Assembly (NCBI GenBank): GCA_021776375.1
Contig: JAJFGA010000051.1
Location: 124,001-188,000 of the forward strand
DNA length: 64,000 nucleotides
Direction: 5' to 3'
Source: Hyphococcus sp.
Lineage (GTDB): Bacteria; Pseudomonadota; Alphaproteobacteria; Caulobacterales; Parvularculaceae
The first letter of the stretch is position 1; each line of letters opens with the position of its first letter. Under the pieces are notes generated by a model. The model saw only the letters and a program-made list of their open reading frames with translations, made no database searches and was not told the origin of the DNA. Below are positions 35,394 to 44,030 of the stretch, one piece after another. The position numbers were made by a program, and so were the translations under genes.

Positions 35394-37100
35394 TCAAGCC
35401 GTGAGTGTCGGCGAATGACTTAGCGCAATTTTTTTCACGGTTAATTTATCAAACTTCGCCGTCCCCAGGCGCGGCAAGGGCGACGGTGAAATCCAGATAC
35501 GTTCCGGCGTCTTATAGGCCGCCAAACCCTCGGCGATGAAATCGCGAAGCTCCGCAGCGTCGAGCGCGGCGCCGTCCATCGGATAGACCACCAGCCCTAC
35601 GCGCTCGCCCAGAACATCGTCAGGTACGGAAAACACCGCCGCTTCCGCGACGCCGTGGTGCTGATAGACGCGATTTTCAACTTCTAGCGAGGAGATATTC
35701 TCGCCGCCCCGAATAATTAACTCTTTCATCCGATCGACGATATAGATGAAGTCCTCATCGTCCATGCGTGCGAGATCGCCGGTTCTGAACCAACCGTCAG
35801 GGGTCAGCGCCTTTTCGGTGTCTTCCGGCAGGTTCAAATAACAGCGAAAATTGGCCGGCGACCGGATCCAAAGCTCTCCCACTTCGTCGCGCGCAACTTC
35901 CTTGCCATCCTTGACAATTTTAATATCAGTCAGCGGCGGCACAGCACGGCCGGTCGAATCGGGGCGCTTTTGATAATCATCAAGCGAGATAACGCATCCC
36001 AGCGCATTTGTTTCAGACAGTCCGTAGCCGGATGAAGGCTTTGCCTGTTTAAACGTCTTCGCCAGTTTTCTGACATGCTCGGCCGGGCGCTTGGCTCCGC
36101 CGGCGCCAATGTCGATTAAACTTGGCAGGCCGTTCTGCCCTGCCGCCTCCATCAACTCAAAGGATTGGCTCGGCACGCCGACAAAATTAGTGAGGCGTTC
36201 TTCGTTAATAATTCTCGCTGCTTCTTTTGCGTCCCAGCGATACATCATCGCCACGCGGCGACCGACCAGATAGGACAAAAGGAAAATCGAATGTGTGCCG
36301 GTGACATGGAAAAGCGGCACCGCCAGCAAAATTCCCGGGTCATCGCCGAACAGGCTAACGCCGCCGCGCGCCTCCTTCACTGCCGTTGCCGTAAACGCCC
36401 AGGATAACAGTGTCGAAATACAACCGCGATGGGTAAGAACGACGCCCTTGGGTTTTCCGGTGGAGCCAGATGTATAGACGATACAGAAATCAGCATCGGG
36501 ATGAATATCGACACCGAGCGGGGTCGTGTCTTGCGCACCTTCCAGCAGCTCTTCATAGCGATAGTCGGCGCCAGCTCCGTCTTCTCTGGCGAGGATGAGC
36601 GTCAAGCCAAGCTCGTCTTTGAAGGATTTCAAATATTCAAGGCGCCTTTTGTCAACGATGACGATTTTAGCGCCGCTATCTTCGAGGCCGTATTTTAGCT
36701 CATCGGCTTTCCACCAAGCGTTTAACGGCACAACCACCGCGCCGATCGAAATAATCGCCATATAGGCGATGCACCATTCGGGAAAATTGCGCATCGCGAT
36801 TGCCACATGATCGCCCGGTTTGACATCGAGCTCATCTTGCAGGGCATGCGCAAAACGACAGGCTAGGCCCCACGTTTGCGCAAAACTCAGCCGCCTTCCT
36901 TCGAAAATTAAAAACTCCTTGTCGCCATGGGTCGCACCGTGTGCGAACAGCTCCGGCAGGCTCCGCGGAGCGTTTTCAAAGACGCGATAGACATTGCCGC
37001 GAATTTCCGTCTCCCCAACTTTAAATAGCGGGTTTTCCACCAGGATCTTCATCGCGGCGGCGACAAGTTTCTGCTGATCGAGCGGGGCCGATTCGCCCAT
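35394..37100 (-). CDS. acyl-CoA synthetase (AMP-dependent ligase)
   Basis: A 568-residue member of the ANL superfamily that activates a carboxylic acid to acyl-CoA through an acyl-adenylate. Motifs in order: the P-loop YTSGSTGKPKGV, SSGYGLSETNALG (A5), GWFRTGDLARMDDEDFIYIVDRMKELIIRGGENIS (A7/A8) and a C-terminal catalytic Lys in GTAKFDK. GGGAG precedes the start. It is the first gene of the degradation cluster and probably activates its growth substrate. Confidence 0.94.
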   Translation of the reverse strand: MGESAPLDQQKLVAAAMKILVENPLFKVGETEIRGNVYRVFENAPRSLPELFAHGATHGDKEFLIFEGRRLSFAQTWGLACRFAHALQDELDVKPGDHVAIAMRNFPEWCIAYMAIISIGAVVVPLNAWWKADELKYGLEDSGAKIVIVDKRRLEYLKSFKDELGLTLILAREDGAGADYRYEELLEGAQDTTPLGVDIHPDADFCIVYTSGSTGKPKGVVLTHRGCISTLLSWAFTATAVKEARGGVSLFGDDPGILLAVPLFHVTGTHSIFLLSYLVGRRVAMMYRWDAKEAARIINEERLTNFVGVPSQSFELMEAAGQNGLPSLIDIGAGGAKRPAEHVRKLAKTFKQAKPSSGYGLSETNALGCVISLDDYQKRPDSTGRAVPPLTDIKIVKDGKEVARDEVGELWIRSPANFRCYLNLPEDTEKALTPDGWFRTGDLARMDDEDFIYIVDRMKELIIRGGENISSLEVENRVYQHHGVAEAAVFSVPDDVLGERVGLVVYPMDGAALDAAELRDFIAEGLAAYKTPERIWISPSPLPRLGTAKFDKLTVKKIALSHSPTLTA

Positions 37101-37190
37101 AATTACTCCCTTTTATTTATGGTTGCGGTCTTGCCACTCTTCATAGCCGAGCGTGCGCCCAAGGCAAACCACCGCTAGCAGTCCGTTGGG

Positions 37191-38705
37191 TTAATTTTGA
37201 AAGTAGTGGGTTTGCTTTGCGATCACGTCCGAAATCTCGCGCTCGACACCGTCAGGGCGGCCTTGCGCCAGCCACATCGCTGCGTGGGCGCCAATATAAA
37301 CGCTCGCTCCGGCGACGATATCGGCGGCCAGGCGCAGCGCCGGCCCCAGATCCGCAAGACCGGCGAGAGCGGGGCGAAGGATCAAAAAATAAAGCACCAT
37401 GATCGCCACAGCGCCGAGCGAGCGATGCGCGCTCGCCAAAGGTTGCCAGAAGCCGCGCCCGCTCGCGCGCGCATAAAGCGCAAGATTGAGCCCGGCATGA
37501 AACAGGCCAAGCCCCGCCCCCGCCCACACCGCGCCGGGCAAACCATAGGCCATAGTCGCCCAGATAAAGACCGGCAGGCGGACCACTAGAAAAATCAGCT
37601 CACGGAAAAATATCAATCGCGTCAGGCCTAGCGCCATGGCATAGGATTGGGTTGCAGAAAACAGCGACTGCAGGCCGATGACCGGCGCCAATATCTCGAT
37701 CACCATCACCGCGCCAAGCCACTTCTCGCCCAACAACACAAACACCAGGTCCTGAGCGACAAAAGCAAGCCCGAACGCCGCCGGCATCGCCACCGCGCCA
37801 AGCGCGCCGACACCGCGCAGATAAGCCCGGCGCATGCGCTCAGGCTCACCTTGCAATGTCGACAATCCCGGATAGAGAGCCCGCGTCAGTGGCCGGGATA
37901 TCTGCCCAGCCGCCATTTCTGAAAGCTGCAGCCCCATGAAAAACACCCCCGCGCCACCGCCGCCGACAAGCCGCGCCAGGATTGGCACATCGAGCTTGTT
38001 GTTGAGCGCCGCCAGAAAGCTGACGCCACCGAGCCAGCCGGAAAATCCGAACACTTTTTTCAAAGATTGAAAACCGATCCGCGGGGCAAATGGGCGCATC
38101 GCATAGGACAATATCAGCTGCACGACACTGCCAGCGATCAACCCCAGAATAATCGCCCAATAGGTGCGAAAGATGATGGCGATGCTTATCGACACGATGA
38201 CACCGGCAAGTTTGTTGGCGACGATTGAGATAAATTCGCGCGAGAAGTTGAGATCACGCTCAAATTCATAAAACCGCGGATTAATCAGGCCGCTGAAAAC
38301 CGGGAATGCAGCGACGCCAAGGAACACTCCGAACATGCGCGGGTCGTTATAAACCGCCGCCATCACTGGAGCCGCCGCCGCGAGGATGAGGCCGATCGCC
38401 AATCCCCGCAGCGCAGAAAGCGTGAACAAAGTATCAAGGTCGGCACGGTCGGCGTCGCGAAACCGCACTACCGCCTGCGATATGCCGATATCTGAAATCC
38501 CCTGCAGCAGTTGCATTGAGACAATCGCCACCGCGACCAGGCCTATATCATCCGGAACCAGGAGGCGGGCGACGATGATGGTGTTGATGGCGCCGAGAAG
38601 CCTGGCGAACACACCGCCGCCAAAAATCCACGCAGCGCCGCGCGCCACCCTTCCGGTCAGGGCGGCTTCCTCGGCAATGGGCGGCAATGGCGGCAAATCG
38701 GACAT
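37191..38705 (-). CDS. lipopolysaccharide/oligosaccharide flippase family protein
   Basis: A 504-residue polytopic membrane protein with about 12-14 hydrophobic helices and the Wzx/PST-family opening GAAWIFGGGVFARLLGAINTIIVARLL. It probably flips lipid-linked glycans across the inner membrane. ATG at 38705 (MSDLPPLPP) is chosen. A longer open frame reaches 39227, but that extension runs antisense through suhB and has no membrane-protein character. No polysaccharide polymerase or glycosyltransferase cluster surrounds it. Confidence 0.9.
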   Translation of the reverse strand: MSDLPPLPPIAEEAALTGRVARGAAWIFGGGVFARLLGAINTIIVARLLVPDDIGLVAVAIVSMQLLQGISDIGISQAVVRFRDADRADLDTLFTLSALRGLAIGLILAAAAPVMAAVYNDPRMFGVFLGVAAFPVFSGLINPRFYEFERDLNFSREFISIVANKLAGVIVSISIAIIFRTYWAIILGLIAGSVVQLILSYAMRPFAPRIGFQSLKKVFGFSGWLGGVSFLAALNNKLDVPILARLVGGGGAGVFFMGLQLSEMAAGQISRPLTRALYPGLSTLQGEPERMRRAYLRGVGALGAVAMPAAFGLAFVAQDLVFVLLGEKWLGAVMVIEILAPVIGLQSLFSATQSYAMALGLTRLIFFRELIFLVVRLPVFIWATMAYGLPGAVWAGAGLGLFHAGLNLALYARASGRGFWQPLASAHRSLGAVAIMVLYFLILRPALAGLADLGPALRLAADIVAGASVYIGAHAAMWLAQGRPDGVEREISDVIAKQTHYFQN

Positions 38706-38888
38706 CAAACCGGCGAGCTTTGCGTGGCTCCCGCTTAGCGCAATTCGGTATAGGAAGCGATAATCCGGGATTGGCCAGAACCTGGGGCGCGAAAATCTGG
38801 CAGGCGCCCTTGCGCACCGCCCGCGCCCGCGTATGGTGCGCCGCCTCACCGACCCTATCAACCAAGCTGCATTCGAAAGACAGATGCG

Positions 38889-39680
38889 ATGTCTCACGCC
38901 TCCGCCCTGATGAATATCATGACCAAAGCCGCCAGAAAGGCGGCGCGGGGTCTGGTCCGCGATTTCGGCGAGGTGCAGGAGCTTCAAGTCTCCAAAAAGG
39001 GCGTTGCGGACTTCGTCTCGCTGGCCGATCACCGGGCCGAACAGGTTATCTATGAGGAGCTGTCGGAAGCGCGGCCGAAATACGGCTTCGTCATGGAAGA
39101 GCGCGGCGAGATTGAGGGCGTCGATAATTCCAATCGCTGGATTGTCGACCCGCTCGACGGCACCACCAATTTTCTCCACGGCTTGCCGCAATTTGCGGTC
39201 TCGATCGCGCTTGAACGTGACCGCCAACCCTTCGCCGGCGTAGTTTATAATCCTGTTACGGATGAATTATTCTGGGCTGAAAAAGGCGCAGGCGCGTTTC
39301 TCAACGACCGCCGCATCCGGGTCTCTGATCGCAGCGAACTTAATGAGTGCGTGTTCGCCTGCGGGCTCCCTTTCGCTGGGCGCCCCGGACGCAAGCGTGC
39401 GATGGAAGAAACCGAACGGGTGCTGGAGCAAACGGCGGGCGTGCGCCGCTTTGGTTCCGCTGCGCTCGATCTCGCCTTTGTCGCCGCCGGGCGCTTCGAT
39501 GCATTCTGGGAGCGCGACCTCAATATCTGGGATATCGCTGCGGGCGCGCTATTAGTGCGCGAGGCTGGCGGCATTGTCAGTGAAATTGAAGGCGGCGCAA
39601 AGTTCCTAACCGAAGGATCAATCCTCGCCGCCAATTCAAACCTCCATAACCGCGCCAAGGCGCTGCTGTCTGAGGGCTAA
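38889..39680 (+). CDS. suhB: inositol monophosphatase family protein (SuhB-like)
   Basis: A 263-residue Mg-dependent phosphatase. Metal-binding motifs are the Glu70/Glu71 pair, DPLDGTTNF (87-95) and WDIAAGALLVREAGG near the C-terminus. Its opening (MNIMTKAARKAARGLVRDFGE) is typical of alphaproteobacterial SuhB. It can hydrolyse inositol phosphates, and SuhB homologues also act in ribosome maturation. It is divergent from the flippase. A second family member, hisN, lies at 44031. Confidence 0.93.
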   Translation: MSHASALMNIMTKAARKAARGLVRDFGEVQELQVSKKGVADFVSLADHRAEQVIYEELSEARPKYGFVMEERGEIEGVDNSNRWIVDPLDGTTNFLHGLPQFAVSIALERDRQPFAGVVYNPVTDELFWAEKGAGAFLNDRRIRVSDRSELNECVFACGLPFAGRPGRKRAMEETERVLEQTAGVRRFGSAALDLAFVAAGRFDAFWERDLNIWDIAAGALLVREAGGIVSEIEGGAKFLTEGSILAANSNLHNRAKALLSEG

Positions 39681-39688
39681 GCCTACGC

Positions 39689-39793
39689 CTAGAGCGCCGG
39701 GCGAAAAAGTGGAAACCGGTTTTTCGCGATATCCGGCGCGCAACAAAGAATCTAGAGTATTGGGCGATTCCTATTAATCGCCCGATGCTCTAG
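39689..39793. repeat. two-hairpin palindromic repeat element after suhB
   Basis: A 105-base element framed by CTAGAG (39689 and 39752) and CTCTAG (39788-39793). Hairpin 1 pairs GCGCCGG/CCGGCGC and GCGAAAAA/TTTTTCGC (39694-39739). Hairpin 2 pairs GGGCGATT/AATCGCCC inside CTAGAG/CTCTAG (39752-39793). The core GCGAAAAAGTGGAAACCGG followed by TTTTTCGC is a dispersed intergenic repeat I know from other alphaproteobacteria. Its end supplies the stop codon of the convergent lipoprotein gene. Confidence 0.75.
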
Positions 39794-40044
39794 ACGCAGC
39801 GATAGTGGCGGTAGCGCCATCGCACCGATTGCGGATCGACGGTCTCGTCTTCATAGACCGCGCGCAGACCATAGGCCTGGCAATAGGACTGCGCCTCGGC
39901 GAGCAGATCCTTGGGGTCGAAATCATACGGATCGTAGGGGATCGATATCGACTCCCCACCAGTAGAATTGGTGTCATTGCTGACACAGGCCGACAGCGCG
40001 AACCCAACCAAAACGACGGCGATGATCTTGATTATCCCACCCAT
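39790..40044 (-). CDS. small lipoprotein
   Basis: An 84-residue lipoprotein with lipobox ALSAC (Cys20). The mature part is short and Asp/Tyr-rich (SIPYDPYDFDPKDLLAEAQSY). A C-terminal RWRYRHYRC ends with two cysteines that could pair. I do not recognise a family. Its TAG stop is formed by the CTCTAG end of the adjacent palindromic repeat, so the original C-terminus may have been altered by insertion of that element. Confidence 0.75.
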   Translation of the reverse strand: MGGIIKIIAVVLVGFALSACVSNDTNSTGGESISIPYDPYDFDPKDLLAEAQSYCQAYGLRAVYEDETVDPQSVRWRYRHYRCV

Positions 40045-40116
40045 GATGACGCCTTACCGGGGCGCGGCAACGCGGCGCCCGCTTTACTGAAAAGTCATGG
40101 TAGCAACATGGGCGCA

Positions 40117-40148
40117 AATAAAAAAGGGTGCGGGAAATCCGCACCCTT
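40117..40148 (-). terminator. rho-independent terminator of the hsp20 gene
   Basis: On the minus strand, GGGTGCGG (40146-40139) pairs with CCGCACCC (40133-40126) around a five-base loop, followed by TTTTTTATTT. It lies about 40 bases after the hsp20 stop codon. Confidence 0.88.
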
Positions 40149-40184
40149 ACAAGTATAGAGGGAATATACTTGGGTCCAGTCGCC

Positions 40185-40646
40185 TTATGCGGCGTCCTGA
40201 TCCTTCAGGATTTTGATATTGGTCGCCTCGCCGCCATTAATCGCGATCTTTCGCGGCTTCATGGCTTCAGGGATCTCGCGCTTCAAATCAATATTAAGCA
40301 AGCCATTGACTAGCGAGGCGCCGGCGACTTTAACGTGCTCGGCGAGCTGAAAGCGGCGCTCAAAGGAGCGACCGGCAATGCCCTGATACAGGAATTGTTG
40401 GCCTTCATCGCCATCTTTTCGAGCGCCGGTGATGGTCAGCGTGTTTTCACGAATCTCAAGGTCGAGATCGGCTTCACCGAAGCCGGCGACCGCAAGCGTG
40501 ATGCGGTAATCATTGTCGTCGAGCCGCTCAATATTATAAGGCGGATAGCCAGTCGATTCTGCTTTACCGGCGCTGTCAAGCAAATCAAAAACCCGGTCAA
40601 AGCCGACCGTCGAGCGATAGAGGGGGGTTAAGTCAAATGTACGCAT
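40185..40646 (-). CDS. Hsp20 family small heat-shock protein (IbpA-like)
   Basis: A 153-residue alpha-crystallin-domain chaperone that binds unfolding proteins. The opening MRTFDLTPLYRSTVGFDRVF and YPPYNIERLDDNDYRITLAVAGF are typical of proteobacterial IbpA. ERRFQLAEHVKVAGASLVNGLL forms the end of the crystallin domain. ATG at 40646 is chosen because AAGGAGGA precedes it. An RpoH-type promoter lies about 95 bases upstream and a strong terminator follows, so it is a single heat-inducible unit. Confidence 0.95.
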   Translation of the reverse strand: MRTFDLTPLYRSTVGFDRVFDLLDSAGKAESTGYPPYNIERLDDNDYRITLAVAGFGEADLDLEIRENTLTITGARKDGDEGQQFLYQGIAGRSFERRFQLAEHVKVAGASLVNGLLNIDLKREIPEAMKPRKIAINGGEATNIKILKDQDAA

Positions 40647-40740
40647 ATTCACGTCCTCCTTGGTTAAGCGAGGGTTCGCGCGTGCTTCCGCCAAAGGCCG
40701 CAAACACGCGAACGGAGCCAACTGGCCTCCGTCTTATTTG

Positions 40741-40768
40741 AGATAGGCGCCGCATTTTACGGTTTCAA
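40741..40768 (-). promoter_or_regulatory. RpoH (sigma-32) type promoter of hsp20
   Basis: On the minus strand, GTTGAAAC is followed 14 bases later by CCTATCT. This matches the alphaproteobacterial heat-shock sigma pattern (CTTGAA and CCTATNT). It predicts a 5' leader of about 85 bases before the hsp20 start, which includes an ACGGAG/CTCCGT hairpin. Confidence 0.7.
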
Positions 40769-40850
40769 CCCCGCGCAGATTTGATGCTGATGCGCGTGGA
40801 CCACGCCATAAAGCATGGTAAATGAGAGCGGTTATTATGGGAGCGATGAA

Positions 40851-41744
40851 ATGAGACTAGCTGGGTATGTGTTTTTAGCGGTCGGCCTGACCGCGCTCGC
40901 GGCTTGCGGCGGCGAGCAGGAAGGTGTGGCGGCGCAAGAAGAAGCTGCGGCGCCTGACAACGGCGCGGTTTTGGCGACGGTCCTTGCCGGCGATCATCGC
41001 TCCGACAAGGAGCGCGCCCGCGACGCCTATCGCCACCCTGCCGATACGCTCGCATTCTTCGGCGTTGAGCCGGGCATGACCGTGGTTGAAGCCTGGCCCG
41101 GCGGCGGTTGGTATACGCAAATTATCGCCCCTTATCTGCGCACTGGCGGCGGCGTTTTCTACGCTGCCGGCTTCTCGCCCGAAGGCGCCAGCAAAAGCGT
41201 GCAGGCCTCGCTCAGCGTTTTTAAAAAGACGTATCTCGGCAAGCCTGACCTTTATGGCGATGTGCGGATGGCCATCCTTGGCGAGGGCGGCGATATAGCG
41301 CCAGTCGGTTCTGCTGACGTGGTTTTAACCTTCCGCAATGTTCACAACTGGCAGTCGCGCGACGTTGCCGAGGCCTATTTCAAGGAATTCTACGACGCAC
41401 TCAAACCTGGCGGCGTGCTTGGCGTGGTTGAGCACCGCGCAGACGGCGCCAGCCTTCCCCGCGATGGAAAGAGCGGTTATGTGTACACAGATGATGTGGT
41501 TGCTCTGGCCAAAGGCGCCGGGTTCAACTTCGAATCCGCGTCGGAGGCAAACGCTAACCCGAAAGACACAAAAGACCACCCGTTTGGGGTTTGGACATTA
41601 CCGCCAGTGCGGCGTTCGGCGGAAATGCGCGGCCAGGAAGACCCCGACATTGACCGCGCGACCTATGATGCGATTGGCGAAAGCGACCGCATGACGCTAA
41701 AATTTCGCAAACCCCTCACCATTGACGGCGCCTTGCTGGAATAG
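40851..41744 (+). CDS. exported class I methyltransferase-like lipoprotein (COG4798 type)
   Basis: A 297-residue protein with a lipoprotein signal (LTALAACGG). The mature domain resembles a SAM-dependent methyltransferase: VEPGMTVVEAWPGGGWYT is the motif I region, and VLTFRNVHNWQSRDVAE and GGVLGVVEHRADG follow. This exported predicted-methyltransferase family is common in alphaproteobacteria and is unproven biochemically, since SAM should be scarce in the periplasm. ATG at 40851 is preferred to 40815 because it starts the signal peptide and has GGAG upstream. Confidence 0.86.
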   Translation: MRLAGYVFLAVGLTALAACGGEQEGVAAQEEAAAPDNGAVLATVLAGDHRSDKERARDAYRHPADTLAFFGVEPGMTVVEAWPGGGWYTQIIAPYLRTGGGVFYAAGFSPEGASKSVQASLSVFKKTYLGKPDLYGDVRMAILGEGGDIAPVGSADVVLTFRNVHNWQSRDVAEAYFKEFYDALKPGGVLGVVEHRADGASLPRDGKSGYVYTDDVVALAKGAGFNFESASEANANPKDTKDHPFGVWTLPPVRRSAEMRGQEDPDIDRATYDAIGESDRMTLKFRKPLTIDGALLE

Positions 41745-41758
41745 GATAGGAGCGCCGA

Positions 41759-42079
41759 ATGTCAGACGCTAAAACTTCCAACCCGCTCCTGGCGGCGGCG
41801 CAGAAGACATTTACCGAGCCCTTCGGTGCGGTCATCATACTGCTGGCCGAGGGCGGCGGTGATCAAGCCATCCGCATCGATGGGCGCCAAACCCCGCCGG
41901 TTGTCGATATCGCAAAAGCAGGAGCCGAGGCCGATTGCACCTGGTGCGCAGCGCCGGATATCTTGCTGCGCGCAATCTCCGGCGAACGCGCCTTTGAAAG
42001 CGCCTATGTCTCTGGCCGGCTCTCGGTTTCCGGCGACATCAGCGTGATGGCGCGCCTTAACCTTACGCAGGCAAAATGA
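41759..42079 (+). CDS. SCP2 sterol-binding domain protein
   Basis: A 106-residue stand-alone SCP2 domain. Typical features are the Asp-Cys-Thr-containing strand EADCTWCAAPDILLRAISGE and the closing GRLSVSGDISVMARL. The fold binds hydrophobic ligands such as fatty acyl-CoA or sterols. AGGAG precedes the start, and its stop overlaps the next start as ATGA, so it is co-translated with the hydrolase. Confidence 0.88.
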   Translation: MSDAKTSNPLLAAAQKTFTEPFGAVIILLAEGGGDQAIRIDGRQTPPVVDIAKAGAEADCTWCAAPDILLRAISGERAFESAYVSGRLSVSGDISVMARLNLTQAK

Positions 42080-42999
42080 CAGATTTTATCCGTATACCGT
42101 CCAACCCTGCCCCGGACGGCGCAGAGATGTTTATGTTTGCCGCGCCAGACGGCGCTCGGCTGCGTGGCGCATTCTTTCCCGTAGCCGACGCACGCGGCAC
42201 AATCGTTATTGAGCCTGGCTGGGCGGAGTTTATTGAGAAATATTTCGAGACCATTGGCCGGCTTCACCTCCGCAAATTCAATGTCGCCATGATGGACTGG
42301 CGTGGACAGGGGCTGTCCGACCGGGAGAGTGCGCGCCAGATGAAATGGAAAAACTATTTTCATATCCTCTGCGAGGATCTGCGCCATTTCACCGAGGCGC
42401 ATGTCAAACCACGCTTTGGCGCGCCGATAATGTTGATGACGCATTCTATGGGCGGCATGCCCGCACTGATGCTATTGGCTGACGGCTATGACGGCTTTGA
42501 GCGTGCTGTGTTGTGTGCGCCGATGACCCGGTTGTTCGCCGGGCCGGCCAATGCGGTATTCAGCATCGTCAGCGCGTTCGCCAGCGTCGTCGAGCTTGGC
42601 GCAGCGCCCGTAACCAGCAAAGACGATGATTCCAAGGCGTTTGAGGGCAACATCCTCACCACCGACCCGGCGCGCCATGAACGCTTCCGGCAGCTGCAGC
42701 TGGCAGAGCCTAGCGCCGCCAATGCCGCGCCGACCTTTGGCTGGGTCCATGCCGCAACCAAGACCAGCAAAAAAATTCATCGCCAAGGTTTTTTCGATCA
42801 CCTACAAACCCCGATACGGATTATCACCGCTGGTGAAGAAAAGCTCATAGACGGCGGCGACCACGCGACGATAGCGGCAAAAAACGAACGCATTGAGCAG
42901 GTCATCATTCCCGGCGCGCTGCACGAAATCATGATGGAGCGCGACGAACTGCAAGAGCTTTATTGGAATGCGTTTGATGAATTTGTGATGAATTTGTAG
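42076..42999 (+). CDS. alpha/beta hydrolase (monoacylglycerol lipase/PldB-like)
   Basis: A 307-residue serine hydrolase. The nucleophile elbow is THSMGGMPAL, GRGxG-like MDWRGQGLSDR lies upstream, and a C-terminal His in IPGALHEIMMERDE fits the catalytic triad. This is the lysophospholipase/monoglyceride lipase subgroup. It is coupled to the SCP2 gene by ATGA, consistent with a shared lipid substrate. Confidence 0.9.
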   Translation: MTDFIRIPSNPAPDGAEMFMFAAPDGARLRGAFFPVADARGTIVIEPGWAEFIEKYFETIGRLHLRKFNVAMMDWRGQGLSDRESARQMKWKNYFHILCEDLRHFTEAHVKPRFGAPIMLMTHSMGGMPALMLLADGYDGFERAVLCAPMTRLFAGPANAVFSIVSAFASVVELGAAPVTSKDDDSKAFEGNILTTDPARHERFRQLQLAEPSAANAAPTFGWVHAATKTSKKIHRQGFFDHLQTPIRIITAGEEKLIDGGDHATIAAKNERIEQVIIPGALHEIMMERDELQELYWNAFDEFVMNL

Positions 43000-43026
43000 C
43001 GACGCGCTAATTTATGCGCGCCAGCG

Positions 43027-43965
43027 CTATGGGCGTGGCCACTGAAATCCGACAAGCTTTTCGCTTTCATCCCATAAGCGCGCGGCGGTTTTCTTATTGC
43101 GCGCACGCACCGCAACGTTGGCGTCGCCGACCGGCCCGCGCGTCTCTGCAAAACCTGTCGGCCCATAATAAGCGCCGGAAAGCGCCCCCTCGCCCGCCGC
43201 CGACAAAACCGTCGGAATGGCGCCCCGATAAGCGGATTGCGCCATCAACCGGTTTGTAAGCTTGTACAAAGCGTTCAAAAAACCTGCAGGTCCGGTGCTT
43301 TGCAATTGCGTATCGGAATAACCCGGGTGACAGGCGATGCAGGAAACGGGGCTGCCCGCCGCCGATAATTTCCGGTCCAACTCAAAGGCGAATAAAATAT
43401 TCGCGAGCTTGCTTTGGGTATAGGCCGTTGTTGGATCATACCCTTTAGTCAGCATCAAATCGTTAAAGTGAATCTTGCCATATTTATGCGCGATGCTGGA
43501 CAAAATGACGATGCGCCCTTGCGCCGCCTCAACACGATCAAATAACAGTCCCGCAAACAAAAAATGTCCGAGATGATTGGTCCCGATCTGCATTTCAAAC
43601 CCGTCCGCGGTCTCTAATTGCGGTGTCTGCATGATGCCGGCATTGTTGATCAGCGCATCAACCTTGCTGAAGCGCGTTTTTATTTCTTCCGCTGCCTGAC
43701 GAACCGAGGCGAGGCTGGAAAGGTCAAGACTTACCTCCTCAACTTCGCCACTGGCGACGGCGGCGATCTCATCGACGGCGGCGGCGGCTTTTTGCGGGTT
43801 GCGGCATGCGATGACGATATCCCCGCCGGCAGCGGCAAGCATTTTCGCCGCCTCAAGCCCAATACCGGAATTGCCGCCGGTGATCAGATAGATTTTACCG
43901 GCAAGGTCGCCCAGCCTGTCCGGCGTCCAATTGGAAAAACCACTATTTTTAATTTTCCTACTCAT
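43027..43965 (-). CDS. SDR family oxidoreductase (retinol dehydrogenase-like)
   Basis: A 312-residue short-chain dehydrogenase with TGGNSGIG at the cofactor site, NNAGIM, and the YTQSKLANILFAFEL catalytic Tyr-Lys motif. This is the oxidoreductase/retinol dehydrogenase-like subgroup often annotated in lipid metabolism. ATG at 43965 is preferred because GGAG precedes it; an in-frame start at 43995 lacks one. It is convergent with the hydrolase gene. Confidence 0.9.
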   Translation of the reverse strand: MSRKIKNSGFSNWTPDRLGDLAGKIYLITGGNSGIGLEAAKMLAAAGGDIVIACRNPQKAAAAVDEIAAVASGEVEEVSLDLSSLASVRQAAEEIKTRFSKVDALINNAGIMQTPQLETADGFEMQIGTNHLGHFLFAGLLFDRVEAAQGRIVILSSIAHKYGKIHFNDLMLTKGYDPTTAYTQSKLANILFAFELDRKLSAAGSPVSCIACHPGYSDTQLQSTGPAGFLNALYKLTNRLMAQSAYRGAIPTVLSAAGEGALSGAYYGPTGFAETRGPVGDANVAVRARNKKTAARLWDESEKLVGFQWPRP

Positions 43966-44030
43966 AGTCGATCTCCATCGGTGGCTGCGTCTCAATCAAT
44001 ACAAAACCCGTTAGCGCTGCAATCCCCCCT

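Noticed and set aside
38706-39227. 174-codon N-terminal extension of the flippase frame.
   Set aside because: It runs antisense through suhB, is not membrane-like, and the flippase starts well at 38705 with a normal N-terminus.
40647-40733. A ROSE-type RNA thermometer before hsp20.
   Set aside because: A hairpin and leader are visible, but the characteristic anti-Shine-Dalgarno U(U/C)GCU motif is not clearly present, so I do not claim the class.
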